DNA of 64,000 nt from Clostridium sardiniense (GCF_016907995.1 NZ_JAFBDA010000019.1:1-64000); one strand, 5' to 3'; positions 1 to 8,914 are shown, numbered from the stretch's first letter. The notes: generated from the sequence alone by a model not told the origin. Translations and numbers: made by a program.

Positions 1-1
1 T

Positions 2-754
2 ACTAGAGAAGATATAGTAGATAAGAAACTTGTATTTATGAATTGTAGGTATTTATATAACATAAATAAAAGTTATGATCTTATTATAATAGATGATATA
101 TCATCATATTCAAAATTATCAAAAGAGACTTTTCAAAGTGTATATGATAAATTAAAAAGATATTCTAAAAAGATAATATTATATTCTTCAATAAATTATA
201 ATGAACATGCAAATACAATAAATATGTTGAATTTAGAAGATATAAATATGCTTACAGAGCCTAGAGTTATGACAACTAGGATAGACTTAAGATACGATAT
301 TCCATATTTCTTATATGAGTATATATTATGGTTTAAAAATAACAATAAAAATGTAATAACCTATGTACCTTACCTTAAGGATATAGATACAATATATGAC
401 TATTATAGAGAAAGAATTGATTTAAAAGGCGTTAAATTATTAAAGTCAACTGATGAAAAGTTAAATAATAATGTATTTAAGTTTAAAGATAAGTCAATAT
501 TTCTAATAACAAATAAAATAGGAGAGGTATTAGAGACTCCAAATGTAGATGGAATTATAGTATTATCAGCAGACGACGAAAGTATAGATTATAAGAAAAT
601 ATTGTTTATGTGTAGTAAGGTTTGCAAAAGAGATAATGAATTCTCAGAAGTTATTTTAGTTTGTCATGAAGAAACGGAAAATATAGAAAAGGCAAGGGAA
701 GTAACTAGGAGTTTTAATAAAAGGCTATGGGAAGAAGGATATTTAAGTTATTAG
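2..754 (+). CDS. comFA: ComFA-like helicase family protein, C-terminal part (5' end outside window)
   Basis: The reading frame is open from base 2, so the N-terminus lies upstream of the window. About 250 residues are visible. The best guess is the C-terminal half of ComFA, the DNA-uptake helicase of Firmicutes, because comFC follows directly and overlaps it. The segment YDLIIIDDISSY sits where the Walker B DEAD/DEAH motif should be, and the C-terminal half (ITYVPYLKDIDTIYDYY onward) has the look of a helicase second RecA domain. Motif II is not DEAD/DEVD, and the position expected to carry an arginine-rich motif VI (GRxGR) reads SKVCKR. The protein may therefore be catalytically degenerate. 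Family assignment rests on context plus weak motif resemblance. Confidence 0.6.
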   Translation, partial: TREDIVDKKLVFMNCRYLYNINKSYDLIIIDDISSYSKLSKETFQSVYDKLKRYSKKIILYSSINYNEHANTINMLNLEDINMLTEPRVMTTRIDLRYDIPYFLYEYILWFKNNNKNVITYVPYLKDIDTIYDYYRERIDLKGVKLLKSTDEKLNNNVFKFKDKSIFLITNKIGEVLETPNVDGIIVLSADDESIDYKKILFMCSKVCKRDNEFSEVILVCHEETENIEKAREVTRSFNKRLWEEGYLSY

Positions 755-1362
755 ATTATTTAAAAGAAAGTGTACTACAAATACTTTTTTCATATCCATC
801 CACTTGCATAATATGCCAGGAAGAAGAGGAAGAGGGAATATGTAAAAGTTGTCTAAGAAGTATAAAGCTTTGCACAGAGGATGAATATTATGGTTACTAT
901 AAAGGTGCGCTTAAAGAATTGATTCATCTATTTAAATTTAAGAAGGATTTCTTAGCTGGTGAAATACTAGTAGATATGCTTGAGACAAAGATATCTAATA
1001 TCAGTAAAGAGTATATTTTAACATATATACCTATAGGCAAAAAATCAAAAAAGACAAGAGGTTTTAATCAATGCGAATACATTGCAAAGCTTCTTTCTAA
1101 GCGACTAGATCTAAATTATATGGAGACATTAATTAAATCAAAAGAAACAAAAACTCAAAAGGAATTAAGCAAAAATGAAAGAAGAGATAACATAAAAGAT
1201 TCATTTTCTATAAAAGAGAAATGTGATATAAAAGGAAAAAAATTCATATTAATTGATGATGTTGTTACAACAGGGGCAACGATAGAGGAAGGAATTAAAA
1301 TTTTAAAAGAAAATGGTGCAAAAAAAATAAAAATATTGACTATTGCTAAAAGTCGTATATAA
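727..1362 (+). CDS. comFC: ComFC-like phosphoribosyltransferase family protein
   Basis: This 211-residue protein has the ComFC/GntX layout. An N-terminal zinc-ribbon-like cluster (C27, C30, C39, C42) is followed by a type I phosphoribosyltransferase domain with the PRPP-binding motif ILIDDVVTTGAT near residues 174-185. In competent bacteria ComFC assists uptake of single-stranded DNA. In clostridia the gene is usually kept without known competence. The start chosen is the ATG that overlaps the end of the upstream comFA-like gene by 28 bases; its ribosome binding site (AAAAGG) is weak, so a slightly later start is possible. The 3' end carries the promoter of the downstream structured RNA. Confidence 0.85.
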   Translation: MGRRIFKLLDYLKESVLQILFSYPSTCIICQEEEEEGICKSCLRSIKLCTEDEYYGYYKGALKELIHLFKFKKDFLAGEILVDMLETKISNISKEYILTYIPIGKKSKKTRGFNQCEYIAKLLSKRLDLNYMETLIKSKETKTQKELSKNERRDNIKDSFSIKEKCDIKGKKFILIDDVVTTGATIEEGIKILKENGAKKIKILTIAKSRI

Positions 1363-1363
1363 T
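1336..1363 (+). promoter_or_regulatory. Predicted promoter of the raiA RNA
   Basis: TTGACT (1336-1341) and TATAAT (1358-1363) are separated by 16 bases. This sigma-A-like promoter overlaps the last codons and stop of comFC and would start transcription near 1370, exactly where the conserved raiA RNA begins. Confidence 0.65.
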
Positions 1364-1369
1364 ATTAAT

Positions 1370-1580
1370 GTAAAGTTAGGTCTGTGGTTGAAAGTCGATG
1401 CCAGTCGCAGGCGAAACGATCCACATAAGCTAGGCAAAGATTCTAGTGAGCATGGTGCGGTATAGAGGTAAGTCCTACCAGGTAATAAAACTTGAGAGGG
1501 TTAGTAGTGAGAGGTTAATTCTGGGTAGCGAAATCTCCAGTAGGCGAGTGTGGGGGCAAAAACCAGGTCAGCTAACTTTT
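1370..1580 (+). ncRNA. raiA-motif structured noncoding RNA
   Basis: This 210-base stretch is far more GC-rich than its surroundings, has no sensible reading frame, and lies between a promoter and a strong terminator just upstream of hpf (raiA). Position, length and blocks such as GTCGATGCCAGTCGCAGG, GGTAAGTCCTACCAGG and AGGCGAGTGTGGGGGC fit the raiA RNA motif of Firmicutes and Actinobacteria, named after the gene it often precedes. It appears to be an independent transcript, not a leader, because a terminator separates it from hpf and hpf has its own promoter. The identification is by recall and layout; no covariance search was run. Confidence 0.8.
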
Positions 1581-1581
1581 C

Positions 1582-1615
1582 AAAAAAAGACACTAAAAAT
1601 TTAGTGTCTTTTTTT
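1582..1615 (+). terminator. Intrinsic terminator of the raiA RNA
   Basis: GACACTAAA pairs with TTTAGTGTC across a tight loop, with A-runs before and seven T after it. Confidence 0.9.
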
Positions 1616-1672
1616 GCATTTAGTTAAAATTATATACAAAAACTAAATTTTCAGTAAATTCAGAAAATAGAC

Positions 1673-1701
1673 TTGCCTTTTATTATGAAGAGGAGTACAA
1701 T
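1673..1701 (+). promoter_or_regulatory. Predicted promoter of hpf
   Basis: TTGCCT (1673-1678) and TACAAT (1696-1701) are spaced by 17 bases, placed after the raiA RNA terminator and 78 bases before the hpf start codon. Confidence 0.45.
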
Positions 1702-1778
1702 ATATTTAACAAATAGATAAACTAATCATTTGAAATCGTCTAAGTTAAACTTAGAATGTAGTGAGAGGAGCTGGACTT

Positions 1779-2306
1779 ATGAAGGTAACAGTTGTAACAA
1801 AAAACATTGAATTAACTCCTGCGTTAAAAGACATGGTAGAGAAAAAGGTTTCAAAACTTGACAAGTATTTTGAGAGTAATGTGAATGCGAAAGCAACATT
1901 ATCTGTACAAAAGAATAGGCATAGAGTAGAAGTGTCAATACCATTTAATGGAATTCTACTTAGAGCTGAAGAGATAACAGATGATATGTATAAATCTATA
2001 GATAAAGTAGAAGACAAATTAGAAAGACAAATTAGAAAGCAAAGAACAAAACTTTCTAGAAGAATGAATGATTCATTAAGATTTGGAGAAATCGCAACTG
2101 ATAAATATGAAAATGAGCATGAAGGTGAAGTAGTAAAAACAAAAAGATTTGCTGTTAAGCCTATGAATGTTGATGAAGCAATTCTTCAAATGGAACTTAT
2201 AGGACATAATTTCTTCGTCTATAAAGATGCAGATACAAATAATGTCAGCGTATTGTATAAGAGGAAAGACGGAGATTATGGGTTATTAGAACCAGATTAC
2301 GTATAA
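1779..2306 (+). CDS. hpf: Ribosome hibernation promoting factor, long form
   Basis: This 175-residue protein binds the 30S subunit and dimerises ribosomes into inactive 100S particles in stationary phase. The N-terminal 100 residues have the RaiA/YfiA fold pattern (KVTVVTKNIELTPALKDMVEKK at the start, then basic helices with RKQRTK). A linker leads to the C-terminal dimerisation domain (KRFAVKPMNVDEAILQM, ending GLLEPDYV), which marks the long form typical of Firmicutes. I chose the ATG at 1779 over an in-frame ATG at 1761 because GAGAGGAG lies at the proper distance before it. The gene is monocistronic, with its own promoter and terminator, and lies downstream of the raiA RNA. Confidence 0.95.
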   Translation: MKVTVVTKNIELTPALKDMVEKKVSKLDKYFESNVNAKATLSVQKNRHRVEVSIPFNGILLRAEEITDDMYKSIDKVEDKLERQIRKQRTKLSRRMNDSLRFGEIATDKYENEHEGEVVKTKRFAVKPMNVDEAILQMELIGHNFFVYKDADTNNVSVLYKRKDGDYGLLEPDYV

Positions 2307-2335
2307 AATTTAAAACTTAATAAATAGAATTTTAT

Positions 2336-2380
2336 ACTCCATAAAGTTAATGATTAATCATAAACTTTATGGAGTTTTTA
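2336..2380 (+). terminator. Intrinsic terminator after hpf
   Basis: ACTCCATAAAGTT pairs with AACTTTATGGAGT, followed by a short T-run. Confidence 0.85.
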
Positions 2381-2419
2381 AGTTATAGTACATATAAAAT
2401 TAATAAAATTGTGATAAAG

Positions 2420-2449
2420 TTGAAATATATTAATTAAAAATGGTATAAT
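2420..2449 (+). promoter_or_regulatory. Predicted promoter of secA
   Basis: TTGAAA (2420-2425) and TATAAT (2444-2449) are separated by 18 bases, about 70 bases before the secA start. Confidence 0.55.
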
Positions 2450-2520
2450 TTATAAATGTATACTAAGTAAAGAAAGAGAAAATGCTTATCAAATTTTTTA
2501 GCGTTTGGAAGGATGAAAAT

Positions 2521-5046
2521 ATGGGAATGTTTAAAGCTTTATTTGGAACGTATAGCGAAAGAGAAGTTAAGAGAATAAAGCCATTAGTTGACAAAATCGA
2601 AAGCTTAGAATCAACTATGGAAAAACTAAGTGATGAAGAATTAAGGGGTAAAACAGAAGAATTTAAAGAAAGATATAAAAATGGTGAAACATTAGATGAC
2701 TTATTAGTTGAGGCGTTTGCTGTTGTAAGAGAGGCTTCAGGAAGAGTATTGAAAATGAAGCATTATAGAGAGCAATTAATAGGTGGTATTGTTCTTCATC
2801 AAGGAAGAATAGCGGAAATGAAAACTGGTGAAGGTAAAACATTAGTTGCTACATTACCAGCATATTTAAATGCTTTATCAGGAGAAGGGGTTCACGTAAT
2901 AACAGTTAATGATTACCTAGCTTCAAGAGATAGAGATTGGATGAATAATATTTATGAGTTCTTAGGACTTAAAACAGATGTTATCGTTCATGATTTAAAT
3001 AATGATCAAAGAAGAGCAGCATATAACGCTGATATAACATATGGAACAAATAATGAATTTGGATTTGACTACTTAAGAGACAACATGGTTGTATATAAAG
3101 AAGAAAGAGTTCAAAGAGGACTAAACTTTGTTATAGTGGATGAGGTTGACTCAATTCTTATTGATGAAGCTAGAACACCACTTATAATTTCAGGTGCAGG
3201 AGAAAAATCAACAGAATTCTATAAAGTTGCAGACTATTTTGTAAAGACATTAGTTGCCGAAAAAGATTATACAATTGATGAAAAAGCAAATGCTGCAATG
3301 CTTACAGAAGAAGGTGTTGAAAAGGCAGAAAAGGCATTTAAAGTAGAAAACTATGCAGATGCTGAAAATATGCAATTACAACATTATGTAACTCAAGCAT
3401 TAAAGGCTAACTATGTAATGAAACTTGATAAAGATTATATGGTTAAAGATGGAGAAGTTATAATAGTTGATGAATTTACAGGAAGACTTATGGAAGGTAG
3501 AAGATACTCAGATGGTCTTCACCAAGCTATTGAAGCTAAAGAAGGAGTTAAGATTGCAAGAGAATCAAAAACTTTAGCAACAATAACATTCCAAAACTAT
3601 TTTAGAATGTACAACAAATTATCAGGTATGACAGGTACAGCATTAACAGAAGAAAATGAATTTAGAGAAATCTATGGATTAGATGTTATAGTTGTTCCAA
3701 CACATAGACCAATCCAAAGAATAGATAATCACGATATAGTATATAAAACTGCTATGGGTAAGTATAATGCTATAGTTGATGAAATAAAAGCATCTCATGA
3801 AAAAGGTCAACCAGTTCTTGTTGGTACTGCAAGTATTGAAAAGTCAGAAATAATTTCTGCACTATTAAAGAAAAAAGGTATTAAGCACAAAGTCTTAAAT
3901 GCTAAATATCATGAGCAAGAAGCAGAAATTATAGCAGATGCTGGTGAAGTTGGATCAGTAACAATTGCAACAAATATGGCTGGTAGAGGTACTGATATAA
4001 AACTTGGAGAAGGAGCACTAGAAACTGGTGGTCTTAAGATAATTGGTACAGAAAGACATGAATCAAGAAGAATAGATAATCAGCTTAGAGGACGTTCAGG
4101 TAGACAAGGTGATATTGGAGAATCAACGTTCTTCATTTCATTAGAAGATGATCTAATGAGAATCTTTATGTCAGAAAAAACTCATGCTATGGTTGATAAA
4201 CTTGGACTTGAAGAAGACGATGCTATTGAAAGTAAGATAATTACAAAATCAATAGAAAGTGCTCAAAAGAAAGTTGAAGGTCATAACTTTGACATCAGAA
4301 AGAATCTTTTAGGATATGATGATGTTATGAATATGCAAAGAGAAATTATCTATAAGCAAAGAAGTCAAGTTCTTGAAGGTGAAAATTTAGAAGAACAAAT
4401 AGAGGTCATGATTAAAGAAGTAATAAGTGAGGCCGTAGATGCTCATATTACTGGAATGGAAGATGATTATCAAAATGAATTTAAGAACTTAATTCTTTAT
4501 TTAGATGATATTTGTCTACCAGCAAATAGAATAACTATTGAAGATCTAATGGATCTTTCAAATGATCAAATTAAAGAAAAGCTTACAGCAATAGCTTTAG
4601 AAATATATAAAGGTAAAGAAGCAGAATTTGGAGAAGAAAAGCTTAGAGAAATAGAAAGAGTAGTTCTTCTTAAGAATGTTGATATTAAGTGGATGGATCA
4701 TATAGATAATATGGATCACTTAAAACAAGGTATTGGACTTAGAGCATTTAAGCAACAAGATCCAGTTCAAGCATACCAAATGGAAGGTAGTGCTATGTTC
4801 GATGAAATGATAGAGTCAATTAAGATAGATACTGTAAAATATTTATTCCACGTTCAAATGGAAAAAGCACCAGAAGAGAGAGAAAGAGTAGTTAAAGAGA
4901 CAACGGCAACTCATGTAAATCATGGAGGAGATGAATCTTCTTCAAAGAAGCAACCAGCTAAGAAAGAAGTAACTACTGGTAGAAATGAACCTTGTCCATG
5001 CGGTAGCGGAAAGAAGTATAAAAACTGCTGTGGAAGAGAAGTATAG
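2521..5046 (+). CDS. secA: Preprotein translocase ATPase SecA
   Basis: SecA is the ATP-driven motor that pushes unfolded preproteins through SecYEG at the membrane. The 841-residue protein shows the full set of landmarks: Walker [12 protein letters not shown], Walker [16 protein letters not shown], the helicase motifs [13 protein letters not shown] and [12 protein letters not shown] in the second nucleotide-binding domain, the helical scaffold region, and a C-terminal zinc motif [13 protein letters not shown] that binds SecB or ribosomes in other species. The ATG at 2521 ([16 protein letters not shown]) matches the usual clostridial N-terminus and follows GGAAGGATG; an upstream in-frame ATG at 2482 would add 13 atypical residues. 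It is followed by a terminator and prfB, a common Firmicute order. Confidence 0.98.
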   Translation: MGMFKALFGTYSEREVKRIKPLVDKIESLESTMEKLSDEELRGKTEEFKERYKNGETLDDLLVEAFAVVREASGRVLKMKHYREQLIGGIVLHQGRIAEMKTGEGKTLVATLPAYLNALSGEGVHVITVNDYLASRDRDWMNNIYEFLGLKTDVIVHDLNNDQRRAAYNADITYGTNNEFGFDYLRDNMVVYKEERVQRGLNFVIVDEVDSILIDEARTPLIISGAGEKSTEFYKVADYFVKTLVAEKDYTIDEKANAAMLTEEGVEKAEKAFKVENYADAENMQLQHYVTQALKANYVMKLDKDYMVKDGEVIIVDEFTGRLMEGRRYSDGLHQAIEAKEGVKIARESKTLATITFQNYFRMYNKLSGMTGTALTEENEFREIYGLDVIVVPTHRPIQRIDNHDIVYKTAMGKYNAIVDEIKASHEKGQPVLVGTASIEKSEIISALLKKKGIKHKVLNAKYHEQEAEIIADAGEVGSVTIATNMAGRGTDIKLGEGALETGGLKIIGTERHESRRIDNQLRGRSGRQGDIGESTFFISLEDDLMRIFMSEKTHAMVDKLGLEEDDAIESKIITKSIESAQKKVEGHNFDIRKNLLGYDDVMNMQREIIYKQRSQVLEGENLEEQIEVMIKEVISEAVDAHITGMEDDYQNEFKNLILYLDDICLPANRITIEDLMDLSNDQIKEKLTAIALEIYKGKEAEFGEEKLREIERVVLLKNVDIKWMDHIDNMDHLKQGIGLRAFKQQDPVQAYQMEGSAMFDEMIESIKIDTVKYLFHVQMEKAPEERERVVKETTATHVNHGGDESSSKKQPAKKEVTTGRNEPCPCGSGKKYKNCCGREV

Positions 5047-5058
5047 AAATTAAAATGG

Positions 5059-5092
5059 GCATCGTTATCTTTAAGATAACGATGCTTTATTT
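5059..5092 (+). terminator. Intrinsic terminator between secA and prfB
   Basis: GCATCGTTATC pairs perfectly with GATAACGATGC, followed by TTTATTT. Confidence 0.9.
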
Positions 5093-5115
5093 AAAATTAA
5101 AATAGAGGTGATTAT

Positions 5116-6223
5116 ATGAGAATAGAACTTGAAAAAGCATTAGCTAAAATGCCAAGTTTAAAATTAAATTTAGAGGAAATGAGGGCTTCACTTTGACAAA
5201 GAAGCTTTAGAGAAACAAATAATAGAACTTGACTTAAGAATGCAAGAACAAGGATTTTGGGATGATATAAAGAAAGCTGAAGAAGTAACTAAAGAAAGTA
5301 AGTTCTTAAAATCTAAATTAGAAAGATTTGAAACTTTAGAGACAAAGATTGAGGACATAGAAGTTTTAAATGAAATTATGGAAGAAAATGATGATGAATC
5401 AATAGATGAGATAATTTCAGGAGTTAAGTTCCTAGAAAAAGAAGTTGAAGATTATAAGATAGAGATGCTTTTATCAGGTGAGTATGATAAAAATAATGTA
5501 ATATTCACATTACATGTTGGTGTTGGTGGAACTGACGCAAATGATTGGACAGAAATGCTTTTAAGGATGTACACAAGATGGTGCGAAAGAAAAGGGTTTT
5601 CTGTGGAAACTTTGGACCTAATTCAAGGTGAAGAAGCTGGAGTTAAGAGTGTAACTTTGAGTATAAAGGGTGAATTTGCATATGGATATCTAAAAGCAGA
5701 AAAAGGTATTCACCGATTAGTTAGAATATCACCATATAATGCAAATGGAAAAAGACAAACATCATTTGCATCTGTTGAAGTTCTGCCAGAACTTACAAAA
5801 GATCAAGATATAGATATTAAATCTGATGATTTAAAGGTTGATACTTATAGAGCAAGTGGGGCTGGTGGTCAGCACGTTAATAAGACAGAATCAGCAGTTA
5901 GAATAACACATATTCCAACTGGAATAGTTGTACAGTGTCAAAATGAGAGAAGTCAAATATCAAATAGAGAAACTGCAATGAATATGTTAAAATCTAAGCT
6001 TATAGAACTTAAGGATAGAGCTCATAAAGAAAAGATAGAAGATTTAACTGGCGAACTAAAAGATATGGGGTGGGGAAGTCAAATAAGATCTTATGTATTC
6101 CATCCATATAATATGGTAAAAGATCATAGAACAGGTGAAGAAACTTCAAATGTTCAAGCAGTTATGGATGGAGATGTTGATGCGTTTATAAATGCATATC
6201 TTTCTAGTAAATTAAATTATTAA
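5116..6223 (+). CDS. prfB: Peptide chain release factor 2 (programmed +1 frameshift)
   Basis: RF2 releases nascent peptides at UGA and UAA stop codons. Translation starts at 5116 (preceded by GAGGTG) and runs 26 codons to an in-frame TGA at 5194. A +1 shift on CTT-TGA-C joins this to the main frame, which continues from 5195 to 6223 and gives about 368 residues. The catalytic GGQ loop is present (RASGAGGQHVNKTESAVR). The stop-recognition tripeptide, SPF in most RF2 proteins, reads SPY here (RLVRISPYNANGKRQ). The frame break is the classic autoregulatory recoding device: low RF2 lets the ribosome pause at UGA and shift. It is not a sequencing error. Confidence 0.97.
5183..5197 (+). promoter_or_regulatory. 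RF2 programmed frameshift site
   Basis: The slippery CTT TGA C is at 5191-5197. An internal Shine-Dalgarno-like GAGGG lies just upstream at 5181-5185, with five bases between it and CTT. Skipping T5194 puts GAC (Asp) in frame, giving the usual Leu-Asp junction. Confidence 0.93.
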
Positions 6224-6240
6224 TTTTTAATATTGTAGAG

Positions 6241-6272
6241 AAGAGCATAAATATATTTATGCTCTTTTTTTT
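6241..6272 (+). terminator. Intrinsic terminator after prfB
   Basis: AAGAGCATAAAT pairs with ATTTATGCTCTT and is followed by a T-run. The rest of the 6273-6545 interval is very AT-rich and holds no gene I can support. Confidence 0.9.
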
Positions 6273-6549
6273 GAATTTATTAATGTGTTATAGTGAGTGT
6301 TATAAATTTATAATAAATGTTTGAAATCTGATTAGTAATTGTATAATTTTAAAAGTAAATTTATAGTTAGTAATTTATAGTGACTAATTTTATTGGGATA
6401 AATTTGGTTAAATTTAATAAAATAGAAAAATAAATATGAAAAATGAAGAAAAAGGGAGTAAATAGTATTAAAAAGTATGGTTTATATGGAAAAATTAAGT
6501 ATAATACATAATATAGGCATAAATTAAAGGATTTTTCTGAATATTCAAA

Positions 6550-6578
6550 TTGATTATGTAAACGTATTTATATATAAT
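6550..6578 (+). promoter_or_regulatory. Predicted promoter of the galactose PTS operon
   Basis: TTGATT (6550-6555) and TATAAT (6573-6578) are separated by exactly 17 bases, 48 bases before the EIIA start codon. Confidence 0.65.
6557..6570 (+). promoter_or_regulatory. Candidate CcpA cre site inside the promoter spacer
   Basis: TGTAAACGTATTTA matches the cre consensus TGWAANCGNTNWCA at 12 of 14 positions. It fills the spacer between -35 and -10, so a bound CcpA would block RNA polymerase. This suggests glucose repression of the galactose operon. Confidence 0.55.
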
Positions 6579-6584
6579 TTAATT

Positions 6585-6609
6585 AACAAAAACAAACAAA
6601 AACAAACAA
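6585..6609 (+). promoter_or_regulatory. Direct-repeat operator candidate for the DeoR regulator
   Basis: Two tandem copies of a 10-base AAAAACAAAC-type unit lie just downstream of the -10 box and end at the ribosome binding site. CAAA/TTTG-rich direct repeats are typical operators of LacR/DeoR-family repressors of sugar PTS operons. The likely ligand is the DeoR protein encoded at 9049. Confidence 0.45.
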
Positions 6610-6625
6610 TGGGAGGGAGTTAAAT

Positions 6626-7099
6626 ATGAGTAATGAGTTTTTTAAGTTATTTGAACCAGATTTAATATTCATTGAATGTTTTAATGATGTTAATGAAGCT
6701 TTTGAAAAAATTTCAGACAAGCTATTTAGAAAAGGTTTAGTTAAATCAGATTATATTAAAGCATTAAAAAAAAGAGAAAAAGAATTTCCGACTGGTATTG
6801 ATTTAAGTGTTGTAGCACCAAATCTACCTAATGTAGCAATTCCACATACGGAAAGTGAATATTGTAATGAGACTAAAGTTATAGTAGTAAAATTAAAAAA
6901 TGAATTAAATTTTAAAAATATGATGAATTCATCAGAAAATCTTAATGTTAAGTATCTCTTTATGATTTTAAATGAAGCTGGCGGAGAACAGGCTAATATT
7001 CTAGCAAATATAATGAAATTTATTACCAATAAGGAGAATATAGACAAGCTTGAAGAAGCTAATTCAATAGAAGAAATATATAGCATATTAAATCAATAA
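6626..7099 (+). CDS. PTS EIIA component, galactitol/fructose type
   Basis: This 157-residue cytoplasmic phosphocarrier has the PTS_EIIA type 2 fold. The phospho-accepting histidine is H74 in NVAIPHTESEY. It passes phosphate from HPr to the EIIB encoded next. With EIIB and EIIC it forms a galactitol-family permease. The downstream lacA, lacB and lacC genes argue that the sugar is galactose, as known for Gat-family permeases in streptococci, and not galactitol, since no galactitol-phosphate dehydrogenase is present. It is the first gene of the operon and has a strong GGGAGGGAG ribosome binding site. Confidence 0.88.
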   Translation: MSNEFFKLFEPDLIFIECFNDVNEAFEKISDKLFRKGLVKSDYIKALKKREKEFPTGIDLSVVAPNLPNVAIPHTESEYCNETKVIVVKLKNELNFKNMMNSSENLNVKYLFMILNEAGGEQANILANIMKFITNKENIDKLEEANSIEEIYSILNQ

Positions 7100-7139
7100 A
7101 ATTTAAATAATATAAAAATATATTTAGGGAGGAATTATT

Positions 7140-7442
7140 ATGATAAAAATTTTAGCAGCTTGTGGAGCGGGAGTAAATTCAAGCCACCAAATAAAAAATG
7201 CAATTGAGGAGGAAATGAGAAATAGAGGATATGAAGTTCATGCAGATGCAGTAATGATAAAGGATATTACTGAAGATATGGTAGCTAAGTATGATATCTT
7301 TGCACCGATTTCTGCACCAAATTGTGGATTTGAAATAAGTATACCTATAGTTGAAGCTGGACCAATACTATATAGAATGCCAGTAATGAGCCAACCAGTA
7401 TTTGATGAAGTTGAGAGAATAATTAAAACTTTAAATAAATAA
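7140..7442 (+). CDS. PTS EIIB component, galactitol family
   Basis: This 100-residue EIIB has the phosphocysteine C8 in the N-terminal motif ILAACGAGVNSS, the P-loop-like signature of GatB/lactose-type EIIB domains. It takes phosphate from EIIA and gives it to the sugar as it crosses EIIC. A GGAGG site precedes the ATG. It lies 40 bases after EIIA and 56 bases before EIIC, clearly in the same transcript. Confidence 0.9.
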   Translation: MIKILAACGAGVNSSHQIKNAIEEEMRNRGYEVHADAVMIKDITEDMVAKYDIFAPISAPNCGFEISIPIVEAGPILYRMPVMSQPVFDEVERIIKTLNK

Positions 7443-7498
7443 TAAGGATTTAAATAATTAATAAAACTTTACAAGAAGAAAAATGGGGAGGAAAAATA

Positions 7499-8914
7499 AT
7501 GTCAGGAATAATAGACTTTGCTAACAGTATCTTTAAACCATTAATAGATTTAGGGGCACCGCCACTTATGCTTATTGTTTTAACATTACTTGCTATATGT
7601 ATGAGGGTTAAGTTCTCAAAGGCATTAGAGGGTGGTATAAAACTTGCAATAGCACTTACTGCAATGGGATCAATAATCGGAATATTAACAGGTAACTTTG
7701 CACCAGCACTTCAGGCTTTTGTTAAGTCAACAGGCATTGAGTTATCAATAACTGATGTTGGATGGGCACCACTTGCTACAATTACATGGGGATCAGTTTA
7801 TACACTTTATTTTTTAATGATTATAGTAATCGTTAACATAATAATGCTAGTAATTAATCAAACAGATACATTGGATGTTGATATATTTAACGTATGGCAT
7901 TTGTCAATAATTGGTTTGATAGTAATGTATTATTCAGATAACAACTTATTATTAGCAACATTACTGGTAATTTTAATAGGTGTGTTAAAGATTAAGAATG
8001 CAGATTTAATGAAACCAACATTTAATGATTTGTTAAATATGCCTGATACAAATCCAACAACTACAACTCATTTAAATTTTATGTTAAATCCAGTAATTAT
8101 GATATTTGATAAAATATTTGATAAAGTTTTTCCTTTCTTAGATAAATATGATTTTGATGCAGCACAATTGAACAGAAGGATAGGTTTCTGGGGAAGTAAA
8201 TTTGCAATTGGAGTTTATTTAGGAGTATTTATTGGAATACTTGGACGCCAAACTCCACAAATTATATTCACATTAGCATTTATAGGTGGTATGTGTCTTG
8301 AATTATTTTCATTTATTGGAAGCTGGTTCATTGAAGCAGTTGAACCATTATCACAAGGTATCACAAACTTTTTAAGTAAGAAGTTTGCAGGAAGAAAATT
8401 TAATATAGGTATTGACTGGCCTTTCTTAGCATCAAGAGCGGAAATGTGGGCTGCAGCTAATGTTTTAGCACCAATAATGTTAGTTATGGCTCTATTTTTA
8501 CCAGGAAATAAGATTTTGCCTCTAGGTGGAATAATTGCAATTGGTTTAACACCAGCATTACTAGTAGTTACTAGAGGAAAGATGATAAGAATGATTATTA
8601 CAGGATGCTTTATGTTACCAATATTCTTGTGGTCAGGCACTGCAATTTCAGGGTTTGTAACAACTACAGCTAAGGCAGTTGGAGCATTTCCAGCAGGATT
8701 ACCAGCAGGAACATTAATTACTCATGCCACACTTGAAGGACCGATTGAAAAATTTATAGCAATACTTGTTGGACAATTTGGTGGTAATATGACAGCTGGA
8801 AATACAATTGCAGTAGTAGCTGCGTTACTTGTATATGTTTTACTTTTCGTTTGGTATGCGAAACAAATGAAGAAGAGAAACAAAGCATATGCGATTGAAG
8901 CAAATGAAAAATAG
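7499..8914 (+). CDS. PTS EIIC component, galactitol family (predicted galactose)
   Basis: This 471-residue integral membrane protein matches the GatC family in length and composition, with about ten to twelve hydrophobic segments and the internal stretch FNIGIDWPFLASRAEMWAAANV typical of the substrate-binding half. It forms the translocation channel of the EIIABC permease. Its substrate is inferred as galactose, delivered as galactose 6-phosphate, because the next metabolic genes encode the tagatose 6-phosphate route. A GGGGAGG site precedes the ATG. Confidence 0.88.
   Translation: MSGIIDFANSIFKPLIDLGAPPLMLIVLTLLAICMRVKFSKALEGGIKLAIALTAMGSIIGILTGNFAPALQAFVKSTGIELSITDVGWAPLATITWGSVYTLYFLMIIVIVNIIMLVINQTDTLDVDIFNVWHLSIIGLIVMYYSDNNLLLATLLVILIGVLKIKNADLMKPTFNDLLNMPDTNPTTTTHLNFMLNPVIMIFDKIFDKVFPFLDKYDFDAAQLNRRIGFWGSKFAIGVYLGVFIGILGRQTPQIIFTLAFIGGMCLELFSFIGSWFIEAVEPLSQGITNFLSKKFAGRKFNIGIDWPFLASRAEMWAAANVLAPIMLVMALFLPGNKILPLGGIIAIGLTPALLVVTRGKMIRMIITGCFMLPIFLWSGTAISGFVTTTAKAVGAFPAGLPAGTLITHATLEGPIEKFIAILVGQFGGNMTAGNTIAVVAALLVYVLLFVWYAKQMKKRNKAYAIEANEK

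Noticed and set aside
1370-1580. T-box, 6S RNA or RNase P RNA
   Set aside because: No T-box UGGN sequence, no central bubble of 6S type and no RNase P core motifs were seen; position before hpf and conserved blocks fit raiA better.
5116-5196. prfB as a frameshifted pseudogene
   Set aside because: The break is exactly at CTTTGAC with an internal SD-like element, the conserved RF2 recoding site, and the rest of the protein is intact.
6273-6545. Hidden small gene in the prfB to PTS gap
   Set aside because: The interval is AT-rich with frequent stops in all frames and no ribosome binding site in front of an ATG.
8215-8640. Long open frame on the minus strand within the EIIC gene
   Set aside because: It lies fully opposite a well-supported membrane protein gene, has no ribosome binding site and reads as the complement of hydrophobic codons.
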